Positions 42,119-50,282 are shown, counted from the first letter of the stretch. The stretch is DNA of 64,000 bases from Mycobacterium conspicuum (GCF_010730195.1 NZ_AP022613.1:4898001-4962000), one strand, 5' to 3'. Program-made: numbers and translations. Notes: generated by a model from the sequence alone, not told the origin.

Positions 42119-43324
42119 CTAGGTGACGGCGCCGGCCGTCTTGAGCTCGATGATGCGGTCCCAGTCGAGCCCGAGTTCCAGCAGGATGTCGTCGGTCTGC
42201 TCGGCGAATCCGGGTGCGGGGCCGGTGTGCGGGGCAGTCACGTCGAACTGCACCGGATTGGCGACGAGTTCGAGTTCGCCTGCCCGCACTACATATTCGT
42301 TGGCCCGGATTTGGGCGTCGTCGGCCGCCTGCAACGTGTCCTGCACCGGCGCCCACGGGCCGGCCAGCGTGGCAAAGCGTTCGCTCCACTCGGCCAGCGT
42401 CCGGGTCGCGATGGCCTTGGTCAACAGCTCCACGGCATCTGACGTATTGGCGGCGATGCTCTCGACGGTTGCGAAGCGCGGGTCATCGGCCAATTCCGGC
42501 AGGTCGACGTGGCGGCACACATCCGCCCAGAACTTGGTGGGCTGCATCATCACAAACGAGATGTAGCGGTCGTCGGAAGTCGCGTAGAGACCAACCAACG
42601 GGTTGACCGGTGAGCCGTGCACGCCCGGCGGGAAGGCTTCCATGCGTTGACCCAGATGCACGGTCAGGGCCACCGTGTGCCCCATCGACCACAGGCCGCT
42701 GCCCAGCAGCGACACATCGACCACGGACGGCTCGCCGGTGCGCTCACGCTTGAGCAATGCCGCCGCAATGCCGCCGGCGAGGTTGGTGCCGGAAATGGTG
42801 TCGCCGTACGCCGGCCCGGGCGGGCCGATCATGCCCGGCATCGACGGCGGAGTAATGGTGGCCGCCGTGCCCGCCCGGCACCAGAACGCGGTCATGTCAT
42901 AACCGCCCTTGTCGGACTCGGCGCCACGAGGGCCGAGCGCGCTTCCGCGCGCATAAATGACGTTCGGGTTCACCGCTCGGATGTCGTCGACGTCGATGCC
43001 GAACTTCTTGCGCGCGTCGGGCAGGAAACTGGTGAGGAACACGTCGGCTCGGCGCGCGAGCTCGTACAGCACCTCGCGACCCTCGGGAACCGACATGTCC
43101 AACCCGATGCTCCGCTTGCCGCGGTTGGCGTGCTCGATGTTGGGATTGGGGTCGCCCTCCACCCGCAGCAGGCCGGTCTGGCGCAGTCCGCGCTGCGGAT
43201 CCCCGGTCACCGCGTGCTCGACCTTGACCACGTCGGCGCCCCATTCGGCGAGCACGGCGCCCGCCGACGGGACGAACCCGTACATGGCAACTTCGAGAAC
43301 ACGGATGCCTTCCAACGGCCTCAC
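42119..43324 (-). CDS. CaiB/BaiF family III CoA-transferase
   Basis: This 401-residue CoA-transferase has the family N-terminus RPLEGIRVLEVAMYGFVPSAG, HANRGKRSIGLDMS, and the aspartyl-CoA catalytic residue D175 in AYGDTISGT. It transfers CoA between acids or, less likely, racemises acyl-CoAs; the racemase His of Far is not obvious here. It is divergent from the SDR-ferredoxin-P450 operon, with GAGAAT-like boxes in the shared intergenic region. A role in activating a substrate imported by the neighbouring Mce system is inference. Confidence 0.88.
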   Translation of the reverse strand: MRPLEGIRVLEVAMYGFVPSAGAVLAEWGADVVKVEHAVTGDPQRGLRQTGLLRVEGDPNPNIEHANRGKRSIGLDMSVPEGREVLYELARRADVFLTSFLPDARKKFGIDVDDIRAVNPNVIYARGSALGPRGAESDKGGYDMTAFWCRAGTAATITPPSMPGMIGPPGPAYGDTISGTNLAGGIAAALLKRERTGEPSVVDVSLLGSGLWSMGHTVALTVHLGQRMEAFPPGVHGSPVNPLVGLYATSDDRYISFVMMQPTKFWADVCRHVDLPELADDPRFATVESIAANTSDAVELLTKAIATRTLAEWSERFATLAGPWAPVQDTLQAADDAQIRANEYVVRAGELELVANPVQFDVTAPHTGPAPGFAEQTDDILLELGLDWDRIIELKTAGAVT

Positions 43325-43405
43325 GCCTCACCGTCCTGCGATGGCATCCAAACTCCCTTGCTGTGGCGGCGATCACGACCCGCGCGCCGAGGTGGTGCAG
43401 GTCAC

Positions 43406-43420
43406 GAAAATTTCATTCTC
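43406..43420. promoter_or_regulatory. GAGAAT-N3-ATTCTC-like box upstream of CoA-transferase
   Basis: GAAAATTTCATTCTC matches the 15-base palindrome with one mismatch. It lies 82 bases before the CoA-transferase start on the minus strand. Confidence 0.5.
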
Positions 43421-43581
43421 GTACCCGGCGAATCTTACATTCGGGTCTCGAGAATTCAAGAAACTCTCAGGATGCCAGCAGCCCGGTGACCAGCTGTGCA
43501 ACTGCTCAGACTCGGTTTGGTTGACGTGTTCGGCGCAGGCTGACCGGGGTTTTGTGGCTGTGTTGCAAGCAACTTCGCCGT

Positions 43582-43596
43582 GAGAGTAGGGTTCTC
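43582..43596. promoter_or_regulatory. Degenerate GAGAAT-N3-ATTCTC box upstream of SDR-ferredoxin-P450 operon
   Basis: GAGAGTAGGGTTCTC retains the outer four bases of both half-sites (GAGA/TCTC) and the 3-base spacer. It lies 72 bases before the SDR ATG. Confidence 0.4.
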
Positions 43597-43656
43597 ATAA
43601 TTGCAAGGGAGATTCTTTGTGACTGAGACGGCCACATTTGCCGCAGGGGCCCCGAG

Positions 43657-43678
43657 ATGAAGACCGCATGAAGACCGC
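43657..43678 (+). repeat. Tandem 11-base duplication at the SDR start
   Basis: ATGAAGACCGC occurs twice in tandem. The second copy (from 43668) is the SDR start; the first opens a four-codon frame MKTA followed by TGA that overlaps the SDR ATG. The better ribosome-binding site (AGGGG) precedes the first copy. Confidence 0.85.
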
Positions 43679-44378
43679 AGTAGTAACTGGCGGCGCCTCG
43701 GGCATCGGCCTAGCCGTCGCACACCGACTGCGCGCCGACGGTCTGGACGTTGCCACCATCGACCTGCGGCCCGCGGACGGGCCCGACGCCGACCTCTCCT
43801 TCACCGCCGACGTCACCGACCGCTCGCAGGTGGATGCGGCGCTCTCGGCTATCCGCTCCCGACTGGGCCCGGTGACGGTCCTGGTGAACGCCGCCGGACT
43901 GGACGGGTTCAAGCGCTTCTCCAACATCACGTTCGAGGACTGGCAGCGCGTGGTCGACGTCAACCTGCACGGGGTCTTCCACACGATCCAGGCGGTGCTG
44001 CCCGACATGGTCGAGGCCGGATGGGGACGGATCGTCAACATCTCGTCGTCGAGCACACATTCCGGTGCGCCCTACATGTCGCACTATGTCGCGGCCAAGT
44101 CCGCGGTCAACGGACTGACCAAATCCCTGGCCCTCGAGTACGGGCCCAGCGGCATCACCGTCAACGCCGTACCGCCGGGGTTCATCGACACCCCGATGCT
44201 GCGCAACGCCGAGCAACGCGGCTATCTGGGTGACATCGACGAGACGATCGCCCGCACACCGGTGCGCCGGATCGGCAAGCCCGAGGACATCGCCGCGGCA
44301 TGCGCCTTCCTGGTGTCGGAGGAGGCCGGCTACATCACCGGCCAGATATTGGGCGTCAACGGCGGGCGGAATACCTGA
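43668..44378 (+). CDS. Short-chain dehydrogenase/reductase
   Basis: The 236-residue classical SDR has the cofactor motif TGGASGIG, NAAG (structural), catalytic Ser in ISSSSTHSG, and YVAAK (Y-x3-K), ending ITGQILGVNGGRNT. An acidic residue after the second strand (ATIDLRPAD) suggests NAD(H). It oxidises or reduces a secondary alcohol/ketone. It is first in an operon with the 3Fe-4S ferredoxin and P450, so it may oxidise the alcohol the P450 makes. The ATG at 43668 lies in an 11-base tandem duplication. Confidence 0.9.
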   Translation: MKTAVVTGGASGIGLAVAHRLRADGLDVATIDLRPADGPDADLSFTADVTDRSQVDAALSAIRSRLGPVTVLVNAAGLDGFKRFSNITFEDWQRVVDVNLHGVFHTIQAVLPDMVEAGWGRIVNISSSSTHSGAPYMSHYVAAKSAVNGLTKSLALEYGPSGITVNAVPPGFIDTPMLRNAEQRGYLGDIDETIARTPVRRIGKPEDIAAACAFLVSEEAGYITGQILGVNGGRNT

Positions 44379-44436
44379 GCGACGTCGTCGTCGGGACTAC
44401 ACGCCAGCCACACCGCAGTCCCCAGGAGGAGACATT

Positions 44437-44637
44437 ATGAAGGTCCGAGTTGATCCGGAACGCTGCCAGGGCCACACCCTGTGCGCGATGATTGCACCGG
44501 ATTCTTTCCAGCTCAGCGACATTGACGGCAGTTCGTCGGCCGTCAACGAGGTGGTGCCGCCCGACCAAGAGGAGCTGGTTCGCGAGGCCGCGCAGTCCTG
44601 TCCGGAGCAGGCGATCATGATCACGGACGAAACGTAA
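44437..44637 (+). CDS. 3Fe-4S ferredoxin, P450 redox partner
   Basis: The 66-residue ferredoxin has CQGHTLC (C10, His in the second-Cys position, C16) and a late CPEQAI (C55). Replacement of a cluster Cys by His (CxxHxxC) marks the 3Fe-4S type that donates electrons to bacterial P450s. CCCAGGAGGAGAC precedes ATG 44437. The P450 gene follows 14 bases downstream, an arrangement common for matched ferredoxin-P450 pairs. A ferredoxin reductase is not encoded in the window. Confidence 0.92.
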   Translation: MKVRVDPERCQGHTLCAMIAPDSFQLSDIDGSSSAVNEVVPPDQEELVREAAQSCPEQAIMITDET

Positions 44638-44651
44638 AGGGAGACAGCACG

Positions 44652-46025
44652 TTGAGCGTCGACGACAGCGTTGATCAAGTGAGCGACGGCGACCGCAGGA
44701 AGCCCACCTACCACTTCGACCGGAACGCCGCGGAGTACCGGTCGCAGTTCGAGCAGATCACCGAGGAGATGCACGCCAAGTGTCCGATGGCGTGGACGGA
44801 GACCTACGGTGGGCACTGGGTCGCGGCCGGCAGCAACGAGGTCTTCGAGCTCGCCCGCTGCCCCGCCGTCTCCAACGACCACGACATCAACAACGAGCGC
44901 CGCGGCTACAAGGGCATCTCGATTCCCACCGCGAAGCGCGTCAACGTGGTGCGCGGGGGCATCCTCGAGATGGACGAGCCCGAACACCGCATCTACCGCA
45001 ACGTGCTCAACCCCTACATGTCGCCCGCGGCGGTCAAGCGCTGGGAGCCGTTCATCGATGACGTGACGCGCGCCTGCCTCGACGAGAAGATCGAAGGCGG
45101 GAGCATCGACTTCGTCGACGACCTGGCCAATGTCGTGCCAGCCGTGCTGACGCTGGCGATGCTGGGCATTCCCATCAAGAAGTGGAACCTCTATAGCGAG
45201 CCGGTGCACGCGGCGGTCTACACCCCCGAGCACTCGCCGGACATCGAGCGCGTCACCGCGATGCACCGCGAGATGGGGCTGGACATGGTCAACAACATGC
45301 TCGAGGTCCGCGAGAATCCGCGTCCCGGCATCCTGAACGGCCTGCTTCAGATGCGCATCGACGGCGAGCCGGCACCGGATCTGGAGATACTGGGCAATCT
45401 TGGGTTGGTCATTGGTGGCGGCTTCGACACCACCACGGCGCTGACTGCCCACACACTGGAATGGCTCTCGGAGCACCCCGACGAGCGCGAGCGGCTGTCC
45501 CAGAACCGCGACACCCTGCTCGACCCGGCGACCGAAGAGTTTCTGCGGTATTTCACCCCGGCCGCCGGTGATGGCAGGACCTTCTCCGAAGACGTCGAGC
45601 TCGACGGCAATCACTTCAAAGAGGGCGAGCGGCTGTGGATCTCCTGGGCCATGGCCAACCGCGACCCGGCGCTGTTTGCCGACCCGAACAACGTCATACT
45701 CGACCGTAAAGGCAACCGGCACTTCAGCTTTGGCCTCGGACTGCACCGGTGCAAGGGGTCGAACGTCGCGCGCACCGTGTTCAAGTCCATGCTGACCGCG
45801 GTCCTGGACCGGATGCCCGATTACCACTGCGACCCTGACGGCGCCGTCCACTACGAGTGCATCGGCGTCATCCAGGGCATGCGGAAGCTTCCGGCGACCT
45901 TCACCCCCGGGCCACGGATCGGCGCGGGACTCGACGAGACGCTGGACAAGTTGCAACGGATCTGCGACGAGCAGCAGCTGGCCCTGCCGGTCACCGAGCG
46001 TACGGAAGCCGCGGTCATCGACTAG
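44652..46025 (+). CDS. Cytochrome P450 with linked ferredoxin
   Basis: The 457-residue P450 has an I-helix GGGFDTTT (255-262), ExxR at E296-R299 and the haem loop FSFGLGLHRCKGSNVAR with Cys367. The sequence starts at TTG 44652, preceded by GGGAGACAGCAC. The C-terminus is ~35 residues longer than usual after the last strand (GLDETLDKLQRICDEQQLAL). It is third in the SDR-ferredoxin-P450 operon. It is clearly distinct from the P450 at 28133. The substrate is unknown; lipid or terpenoid hydroxylation is plausible from context. Confidence 0.92.
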   Translation: MSVDDSVDQVSDGDRRKPTYHFDRNAAEYRSQFEQITEEMHAKCPMAWTETYGGHWVAAGSNEVFELARCPAVSNDHDINNERRGYKGISIPTAKRVNVVRGGILEMDEPEHRIYRNVLNPYMSPAAVKRWEPFIDDVTRACLDEKIEGGSIDFVDDLANVVPAVLTLAMLGIPIKKWNLYSEPVHAAVYTPEHSPDIERVTAMHREMGLDMVNNMLEVRENPRPGILNGLLQMRIDGEPAPDLEILGNLGLVIGGGFDTTTALTAHTLEWLSEHPDERERLSQNRDTLLDPATEEFLRYFTPAAGDGRTFSEDVELDGNHFKEGERLWISWAMANRDPALFADPNNVILDRKGNRHFSFGLGLHRCKGSNVARTVFKSMLTAVLDRMPDYHCDPDGAVHYECIGVIQGMRKLPATFTPGPRIGAGLDETLDKLQRICDEQQLALPVTERTEAAVID

Positions 46026-46027
46026 GT

Positions 46028-46043
46028 CGCCTCTAGATAGGCG
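46028..46043 (+). terminator. Possible weak hairpin after the P450
   Basis: CGCCT-CTAGAT-AGGCG forms a 5-base stem with a 6-base loop just downstream of the P450 stop, followed at a distance by a short T-run (46057-46062). Stability is modest, so its role as a terminator is uncertain. Confidence 0.3.
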
Positions 46044-46134
46044 TTGACTGGCGCCATTTTTCCGAGTAGGCCTGTTCAGCGTGATTGAGCCCTATATTTG
46101 GGGCAATCGCGTGTGCAGAGATGGGAGACGCTCC

Positions 46135-46563
46135 GTGAAGACTTTCGCAGTGAGCATTGCGCTTGCCATGGCCGCGCTGACCGTTACGCCGACCGCCCAC
46201 GCGGACTCGATCGTTGGTAACTACCGGATGGATACCACCCGCGAAACCGGCCACTTCTGGATCTTGTCGCTTAACCCGTGCGGTCTAAACGCTCCGGAAT
46301 GCCTGAACGTGAACGCAATCCCGCAGCCCAACGGGCAAGCGGCGCCATGGAAGGCGAACGCTCACCTGGCCAACGGCCGCTACAACTGGTCCATTGATGA
46401 CCCCTTTGGTGTGCGCTGCGTGGTCCAGTTCTTCCCCTCGCACGATGTGTACTCGTTTGATGCGGTGACGCTGACCGGTCAGGTGGTCTCGACGTACGAC
46501 ACCGGCTGCGGTGGCGCACCCGGGGGCAGCGACACTTACCAGTTCTCGCTCGTGCGATGGTAG
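46135..46563 (+). CDS. Small secreted protein
   Basis: The 142-residue precursor has a signal peptide (MKTFAVSIALAMAALTVTPTAHA, positions 1-23). The mature domain (GNYRMDTTRETGHFWILSLN, ECLNVNAIPQPNGQAAPWKA, GVRCVVQFFPSHDVYSFDAV, DTGCGGAPGG) has four to five cysteines. It resembles the S2 family in its secreted, NGxYR-type opening but is not a clear paralogue. GTG 46135 follows GGGAGACGCTCC. It precedes Mas pair 2 by 55 bases, repeating the association of small secreted genes with Mas pairs. Confidence 0.72.
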   Translation: MKTFAVSIALAMAALTVTPTAHADSIVGNYRMDTTRETGHFWILSLNPCGLNAPECLNVNAIPQPNGQAAPWKANAHLANGRYNWSIDDPFGVRCVVQFFPSHDVYSFDAVTLTGQVVSTYDTGCGGAPGGSDTYQFSLVRW

Positions 46564-46618
46564 CCGCGTGAAACGTTTCGAAGTCAGTCGCTCATGAGGG
46601 CGACGGGGGATAAGCGCG

Positions 46619-47491
46619 ATGGCTGAGGCGAAGAAACCGCCCGAAGATGCGGCCACGACGAAAGCCGACACACTTGCATTGATCGCCGAAGCCGAAGCGG
46701 AAGCCGCCGAAGCCGAAGCGCTGGCCGCCGCGGCGCGTGCCCGCGCCCGTGCTGCCCGGCTCCGCCGTGAGGCGCTCGCCCAGGCCGACAAAGAGGCTGA
46801 GGCCGCAACCGACACCGACACCGACGAAGCGGAGACCGAGGAAGCGGAAGAGGAAGAGGCTTCCGATACCGCCGAGGCCACCGTCGAGGACACCGACGCC
46901 GACGAAGCGGAGACCGAGGACGACGAGCAGGAAAAAGAGGACGTCTCCGCCGAAGCTCCGGAAGATGCCGAAGCGGAAGCCAAGCCGCGCCGGTCCTGGC
47001 GACGTTTGCCGTCGCTGTCCGTGACGTGGAAAGCCGCCGTCATCCTCCTCATTTGTGCCTTCGTCGGGGCCAGCGGATACATGGTGTGGCAGCGCCATGA
47101 AATCACCGAGCACAACCAGCGCGTCGCGAGCTTTTTAGCAGGGGCCAGACAAGGTGTCGTCAACATGACCTCCCTGGACTTCAACAAGGCCAAGGAGGAC
47201 GTCCAGCGGGTCATCGACAGCTCGACCGGGCAATTCCGGGACGACTTCCAGCAGCGCGCAAAGGATTTCACGACCGTCGTTGAGCAGTCCAAAGTGGTCA
47301 CCCAGGGCACCGTGAATGCGGCGGCCGTGCAATCGATCGACGGGAATTCCGCGTTGGTCCTCGTCGCGGCGACGTCGCGGATCACCAACGCCGCCGGCGC
47401 CAAAGACGAGCCACGCAATTGGCGGCTCAAGGTGACCGTCACCGAAGACGGTGGGCAATACAAGATGTCGAAAGTGGAGTTCGTTCCATGA
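46619..47491 (+). CDS. Mce-associated membrane protein, type A (pair 2)
   Basis: The 290-residue protein has a long coiled-coil of Ala/Glu/Arg (LIAEAEAEAAEAEALAAAAR type), then a strongly acidic region with two imperfect DTDxDEAETE repeats. A transmembrane helix (AAVILLICAFVGASGYMVW) and an outer domain (GARQGVVNMTSLDFNKAKED, VEQSKVVTQGTV, GGQYKMSKVEFVP) complete it. It is homologous to the 30068, 60147 and 63154 products. The ATGA overlap with the type B gene is the same as in the other pairs. Probably part of Mce transporter accessory complexes. Confidence 0.85.
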   Translation: MAEAKKPPEDAATTKADTLALIAEAEAEAAEAEALAAAARARARAARLRREALAQADKEAEAATDTDTDEAETEEAEEEEASDTAEATVEDTDADEAETEDDEQEKEDVSAEAPEDAEAEAKPRRSWRRLPSLSVTWKAAVILLICAFVGASGYMVWQRHEITEHNQRVASFLAGARQGVVNMTSLDFNKAKEDVQRVIDSSTGQFRDDFQQRAKDFTTVVEQSKVVTQGTVNAAAVQSIDGNSALVLVAATSRITNAAGAKDEPRNWRLKVTVTEDGGQYKMSKVEFVP

Positions 47492-48060
47492 CCGAGGACG
47501 ACGACGGCGTCGACGCGACCGACGACTCTCCCGAAGAAACCGTACGGATTGCCGATAGCAAGCCGCGCGCGCGGCGCAAGGTAAAGGTCGTTTCGGTGAT
47601 TCTGCTTGCGCTGCTGGTGATTTCCGGTGGCGCGGCGACGTGGCTGTACTTCAAGCAGTACCGGCCCGACAAGCAGACCGACGCCAGCGTCGCGAACACG
47701 GTCGTCAATTCTGCGTCCGACGGAACGGTCGCGTTGCTGTCCTACTCGCCCGACACACTCGACAAGGACTTCGCCGCCGCAAAGTCCCATCTGTCCGGCG
47801 ACTTCTTGTCGTACTACAACCAGTTCACCGAACAGATCGTGGCTCCGGCAGCCAAACAGAAGTCACTGAAGACCAACGCCCGGGTGTTGGGGGCCGCGGT
47901 GATGGAATTGCAACCGAATTCGGCCATGGTGCTGGTGCTGGTCGACCAGAGCACCACGAGCAAGGACAACCCCGACCCCTCGATGGCTTCCAGCAGCGTG
48001 AAGGTGAGCTTGAGCAAAGTCAACGGCGCCTGGCTGATCACCAAGTTCGACCCGGTCTAG
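47488..48060 (+). CDS. Mce-associated membrane protein, type B (pair 2)
   Basis: This 190-residue protein starts at ATG 47488 in the ATGA overlap with the type A gene. It has an acidic N-terminus, a transmembrane helix (VSVILLALLVISGGAATWLYF), then YRPDKQTDASVANTVVNSAS, DGTVALLSYSPDTLDKDF, AKSHLSGDFLSYYNQF, VMELQPNSAMVLVLVDQ and a terminal GAWLITKFDPV. The domain matches the type B proteins at 30913, 60947 and 62579. It is convergent with the acyl-CoA dehydrogenase, 18 bases away. Confidence 0.85.
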   Translation: MTEDDDGVDATDDSPEETVRIADSKPRARRKVKVVSVILLALLVISGGAATWLYFKQYRPDKQTDASVANTVVNSASDGTVALLSYSPDTLDKDFAAAKSHLSGDFLSYYNQFTEQIVAPAAKQKSLKTNARVLGAAVMELQPNSAMVLVLVDQSTTSKDNPDPSMASSSVKVSLSKVNGAWLITKFDPV

Positions 48061-48078
48061 AAAGCCCGCGAGCAGACG

Positions 48079-49254
48079 CTACCCGCGCGGCAGGCCCAGC
48101 ACGCGCTGAGCGATGATGTTGCGCTGGATTTCGGAGGTTCCGCCGGCGATGGTGCCGGAGAAGCTGCGGGCATAGCGCTCGAACCAGCTGGCGAAGTAGT
48201 GGTCCAGGTTCATGTGCGCATATGGCCCGGTCTGGCCGGGGTGGATGAGCCCGTCGGATCCGGCGGACGTCAAAGCCTGTTCCATGCCACGCAATTCGGC
48301 CTCGGACCCGAGCAGCTTGAGCACCGAGATCGCGGCCACGTCGTCCTCGCCGCGCGCCGCGCGGGCCAGGGCCACCGAGCCCAGCAGGCGCAGCGCCTGC
48401 TTGTCCATGATCGTGGTGGCGTACTGGTCGCGCTCGACCTCGGTGCGCGGATGGAAGTCGGCGAGTTCGTTTTCGAGTCGATCCGCGAATCCCAGCCACA
48501 TCATGGTGCGTTCGTGGCCGAGCGATCCGTTGGCCACCTGCCAGCCCTGGTTGAGCTCACCGACCAGGTTCTCGGCCGGCACCTCGACATCGGTGAAGAA
48601 CACCTCGTTGAAGTCCAGGTCGTCGGCGCCGCAGATGGACGGGAACGGGCGGCGCACGACTCCCGGGGTGTTCGTCGGGATCAGTAACACGCTGATGCCC
48701 TTGTGTTTTGGCGCGTCGGGATCGGTGCGCACGAAGGTCAGCAGGACGTCGGCGTCGTGGGCTCCCGAGGTCCACACCTTCTGGCCGTTGACCACGAAGT
48801 GATCGCCGTCTAGCACGGCGCGGGTGCGCAACGACGCCAGGTCGGAGCCGGCGCTGGGTTCGCTCATCCCCAGCGATGCGGTGATCTCGGCCCGCAGGAC
48901 CGGCACGGCCCAGCGCTTCTTCTGCTCCTCGCTGCCGAACGACAACAGCGATGCCGCAATGATATTCACGCCCTGCGGGTTAAAGCTGTGGTAGATCCGC
49001 CGGCGGGACAGCTCCTCGAGGTAGACGAACTGCTGCAGGACGGTCGCGTTGCGGCCACCGTATTCCGGCGGTTGACTCGGCAGCAGCCAGCCGTTGTCGA
49101 AGAGCAGCCGCTGCCACCGGCGCGCCCAGGCCGGCATGTGCGAGACCGAGCGGGGCCGCTCCAGGGTTTCGCTTGCGGGAGGCAGGTTTTCGTCGAGGAA
49201 CGCCGAAAACTCCGCCCGGAACGCCTCGACGTCGGGATCAAAAGTCAGCTGCAC
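48079..49254 (-). CDS. Acyl-CoA dehydrogenase subunit (FadE type)
   Basis: The 391-residue protein has the flavin-binding segments GMSEPSAGSDLASLRTRA and VWTSGAHDADVLLTF, and a C-terminal GTSEIQRNIIAQRVLGL typical of acyl-CoA dehydrogenases. GTG 49254 has GGAGGAG upstream, and its first 17 bases overlap the partner gene at 49238. Adjacent unequal FadE genes in actinobacteria often form alpha2-beta2 heterotetramers acting on sterol-derived CoA thioesters, which fits this pair but has not been tested. The operon is likely controlled by the palindrome at 50268. Confidence 0.9.
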   Translation of the reverse strand: MQLTFDPDVEAFRAEFSAFLDENLPPASETLERPRSVSHMPAWARRWQRLLFDNGWLLPSQPPEYGGRNATVLQQFVYLEELSRRRIYHSFNPQGVNIIAASLLSFGSEEQKKRWAVPVLRAEITASLGMSEPSAGSDLASLRTRAVLDGDHFVVNGQKVWTSGAHDADVLLTFVRTDPDAPKHKGISVLLIPTNTPGVVRRPFPSICGADDLDFNEVFFTDVEVPAENLVGELNQGWQVANGSLGHERTMMWLGFADRLENELADFHPRTEVERDQYATTIMDKQALRLLGSVALARAARGEDDVAAISVLKLLGSEAELRGMEQALTSAGSDGLIHPGQTGPYAHMNLDHYFASWFERYARSFSGTIAGGTSEIQRNIIAQRVLGLPRG

Positions 49255-50236
49255 GGTACTCCTCCGCGATCTGCGCCCGGTGCTCGGCGGCGCCGCCGAG
49301 CATGAGCTCACCGGCCTTGGCCCGCTTCAGCGCGAACTGCAGATCGTTCTCCCACGTGAATCCCATCGCTCCGTGTAGCTGTAAGCCGTGCCGGAACACC
49401 AGCGCCTGGCACTCGCCGGCCGACGCCTTGGCCATCGCGGCCGCCAGCCGGCGACGCGGATCGTCGGCGGCGATCGTCAGCGCGGCGAAATACGCCAGCG
49501 CGCGGGCCCTTTCGATCGCGACGTGCATGTCGGCGGCCTTGTGCTGCACCGCCTGGAAGGAACCAATCGGAACGCCGAACTGCTGACGGCTTTTCACGTG
49601 CTCGAGCACCAGGTCGAGGATGCGCTGGCAGGCGCCGACCATATGGATCGCCATGCCCGTCAGTGCGACGTGGTGGGCCCGCTCGCGGTCGACGATCACC
49701 CGGGTGGTCTCGGGCACCCGGACCGCGTCGAACGACAGGTCGGCGACGTGCAGCACCGGATCGAACACCTCCGAACGCCGCGCAGACACCTGATCGGCCG
49801 CGATGATAAACACCCCCGCGTCGGTCAGCACCGCCAACCGGTCGGCGCGGTCGCCGTCCAGGACGTGTCGCGCGGTGCCGTTCAGCACCCAGCCTTCGGC
49901 GTCGCGGTGGGCCGTCACACCGGTGTAGACGGCGGTGCCCGATTCGTGCGGTTCGAACCGATCCCCGGCTAGGGGCGCGAACTGGCTCATGGTCGCCAGG
50001 AAGGGGGTGGGGTCGGTGGCGCGGCCCAGTTCTTCGAGCACGATCGCCAACTCCACGGCGCCGGCCGGGTCGTTCAGCTCGGTCCAACCCAGGTCCACAT
50101 AGACCTTCCAAAGCGGGCCGGGATCTGTGCCGTCCTCGGCCACGCTGCGCACCAGCGAGGCCGGACATTCCTTGGCGACGACGTCTCGTGCGGTCTTTTG
50201 CCACAGCCGCTGATCAGCATCGAACTCCAACAGCAT
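49238..50236 (-). CDS. Acyl-CoA dehydrogenase subunit (FadE type), partner of 48079
   Basis: The 332-residue protein is shorter than a standard acyl-CoA dehydrogenase. It has SRQQFGVPIGSFQAVQHKAADM (FAD/acyl region) and a C-terminal HGAMGFTWENDLQFALKRAK; the central flavin loop is poorly conserved, as expected for the non-catalytic half of a heteromeric enzyme. It is first of the two-gene operon and overlaps its partner by 17 bases. A perfect GAGAAT palindrome lies 32 bases before the ATG. Confidence 0.88.
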   Translation of the reverse strand: MLLEFDADQRLWQKTARDVVAKECPASLVRSVAEDGTDPGPLWKVYVDLGWTELNDPAGAVELAIVLEELGRATDPTPFLATMSQFAPLAGDRFEPHESGTAVYTGVTAHRDAEGWVLNGTARHVLDGDRADRLAVLTDAGVFIIAADQVSARRSEVFDPVLHVADLSFDAVRVPETTRVIVDRERAHHVALTGMAIHMVGACQRILDLVLEHVKSRQQFGVPIGSFQAVQHKAADMHVAIERARALAYFAALTIAADDPRRRLAAAMAKASAGECQALVFRHGLQLHGAMGFTWENDLQFALKRAKAGELMLGGAAEHRAQIAEEYRAADF

Positions 50237-50267
50237 CCGACCCGCCTCCTGTCCTCGTCACCCAGGC

Positions 50268-50282
50268 GAGAATAACATTCTC
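50268..50282. promoter_or_regulatory. Palindromic box GAGAAT-N3-ATTCTC upstream of acyl-CoA dehydrogenase pair
   Basis: GAGAATAACATTCTC is a perfect 6-base inverted repeat with 3-base spacer, identical in half-sites to the box at 25482. It lies 32 bases before the 50236 start and 75 bases before the divergent SnoaL-like gene, so it may control both. Confidence 0.65.

Larger units (their letters stand above)
43325..43667. promoter_or_regulatory. 343-base divergent promoter region between CoA-transferase and SDR-ferredoxin-P450 operon
   Basis: No gene is supported here. The region is rich in short palindromes: GAAAAT-TTC-ATTCTC (43406), CGAAT-CTTAC-ATTCG (43429-43443), TCTCGAGA near 43446 and GAGAGT-AGG-GTTCTC (43582). 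An 11-base tandem duplication follows at 43657-43678. It probably holds divergent promoters with several operators. Confidence 0.6.

Noticed and set aside
41997..42442. Possible gene upstream of the mce operon
   Set aside because: The frames overlap the CoA-transferase and lack a ribosome-binding site and domain.
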